A stretch of 54,112 bases of DNA, taken from positions 1 to 54,112 of the forward strand of contig JAILAN010000183.1 of the NCBI GenBank assembly GCA_024681595.1. The letters run 5' to 3'. The stretch's first letter is position 1, and each line of letters starts with the position of its first letter. This DNA is from Lachnospiraceae bacterium (GTDB lineage: Bacteria > Bacillota > Clostridia > Lachnospirales > Lachnospiraceae). The notes under the pieces are model-generated. The model searched no databases. It had not been told where the DNA came from and saw only the letters and a program-made list of their open reading frames with translations. Both the position numbers and the translations under genes were made by a program. This document shows, piece after piece, positions 53,705 to 54,112 of the stretch.

Positions 53705-54112
53705 ATGCGTCCCGATTTAAAAGTAAGATATTTTAAGCCCGACAGACCGGGTGTATATAAAATGCAGGATGATTCATATGCGTTTTGCTTTGATGCGGGA
53801 AGATATTTTGGCAGAGCCCGAAAAACCGGAGTAATCCTGTATGATCAAAACGGTCATGAGATCAGGCTCCCTTTTAAAAGTTCCGGGAGGACCGGATCGT
53901 TATATGCTTTGTCGATCGCAGATATCGATCTTGAAGATTATACCTATAATTTTTATGTGGATGATGAGGTTATTAACGACCCTTATGGTAGATCGTTTAC
54001 CAGAACCGGGAATTTCGGTATACCGGACGTAAAACCCGTAAGAGGCAGGATCCATAATCAGGATTTCGACTGGGGGGATGATGTTCATCCTGATATACCG
54101 TTTGAGAACAGT
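53705..54112 (+). CDS. GH13 pullulanase/debranching-type enzyme, N-terminal part
   Basis: The gene runs off the right edge; 136 residues are visible. They form a CBM48-type beta-sandwich (RYFKPDRPGVYKM, YTYNFYVDDEVINDPYGRSFTRTGNFG) followed by the FDWGDD and IPFENS segments that precede the GH13 barrel in type I pullulanase and GlgX-like debranching enzymes. There is no signal peptide, so it would act on glycogen or imported alpha-glucans. GGAGGGAG precedes the ATG. The catalytic residues lie outside the window. Confidence 0.82.
   Translation, partial: MRPDLKVRYFKPDRPGVYKMQDDSYAFCFDAGRYFGRARKTGVILYDQNGHEIRLPFKSSGRTGSLYALSIADIDLEDYTYNFYVDDEVINDPYGRSFTRTGNFGIPDVKPVRGRIHNQDFDWGDDVHPDIPFENS

Noticed and set aside
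1..54112. CRISPR arrays, transposases, integrases, attachment sites or prophage genes
   Set aside because: No regularly spaced repeats, no mobile-element motifs and no break in gene style were seen; the whole window looks like core chromosome.

Overview
The window looks like a chromosomal segment of a strictly anaerobic, low-to-mid GC Firmicute, most likely a Lachnospiraceae member of the Butyrivibrio/Pseudobutyrivibrio kind. The reasons are the intracellular glucuronoxylan-oligosaccharide operon, the anaerobic ribonucleotide reductase with its radical-SAM activase, an NfnAB transhydrogenase, a short [FeFe]-hydrogenase, formate-tetrahydrofolate ligase, Rex, and a long PRPP synthetase of divergent type. 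The genus is an inference. I see no rRNA, tRNA, insertion sequence, prophage or CRISPR array. Coding density is very high, and no gap without a gene exceeds about 240 bp.

Layout. (1) 82-6886: uxuA, uxuB, GH67 alpha-glucuronidase and GH3 beta-xylosidase form one operon that takes imported (methyl)glucurono-xylo-oligosaccharides apart in the cytoplasm and feeds glucuronate into the mannonate route. A hairpin follows it. (2) 7065-21971: rex, with a probable self-operator, then a coiled-coil protein, alanine racemase, a YebC/PmpR protein, MetY, a membrane protein, an FtsK/SpoIIIE DNA translocase, fhs, folD, a zinc-ribbon/TPR membrane protein and nfnAB, ending at a strong terminator. (3) 22035-24953: an OmpR-type response regulator and multi-pass sensor kinase, preceded by an 11-bp-period direct repeat. 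(4) 24970-30528: thymidine kinase faces away from a BMP-type nucleoside ABC transporter operon, with an 18-bp perfect palindrome between them. (5) 30536-31836: PRPP synthetase on the minus strand, with back-to-back promoters shared with der. (6) 31846-42303: der, plsY, gpsA, a MoxR ATPase/VWA pair, tyrS, then nucleoside salvage (punA, cdd, an SAH/MTA-deaminase-like amidohydrolase) translationally coupled to a membrane-anchored MutS-like ATPase. (7) 42329-43549: a 55-residue membrane protein and a WYL regulator under a promoter whose -10 box is centred in an inverted repeat. (8) 43574-53336: nrdD, nrdG and dut behind tandem NrdR boxes, then a hybrid histidine-kinase homologue that has lost its phosphoacceptor histidine, an [FeFe]-hydrogenase, gltX and a UvrD-type helicase. 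(9) The right edge has a DUF1292 protein on the minus strand and the start of a GH13 pullulanase/debranching enzyme.

The genes tell a story of redox and nucleotide economy: Rex, NfnAB and hydrogenase handle NAD(P)H/ferredoxin balance, nrdDG-dut and the tdk/ABC/prs/punA/cdd group handle nucleotide supply, and the outer regions handle plant polysaccharide and alpha-glucan use. The most unusual protein is the degenerate hybrid kinase at 46807-48510. Its receiver domain is intact, its kinase core is not, and it sits directly before the hydrogenase gene, which carries a Rex-like inverted repeat over its ribosome binding site.
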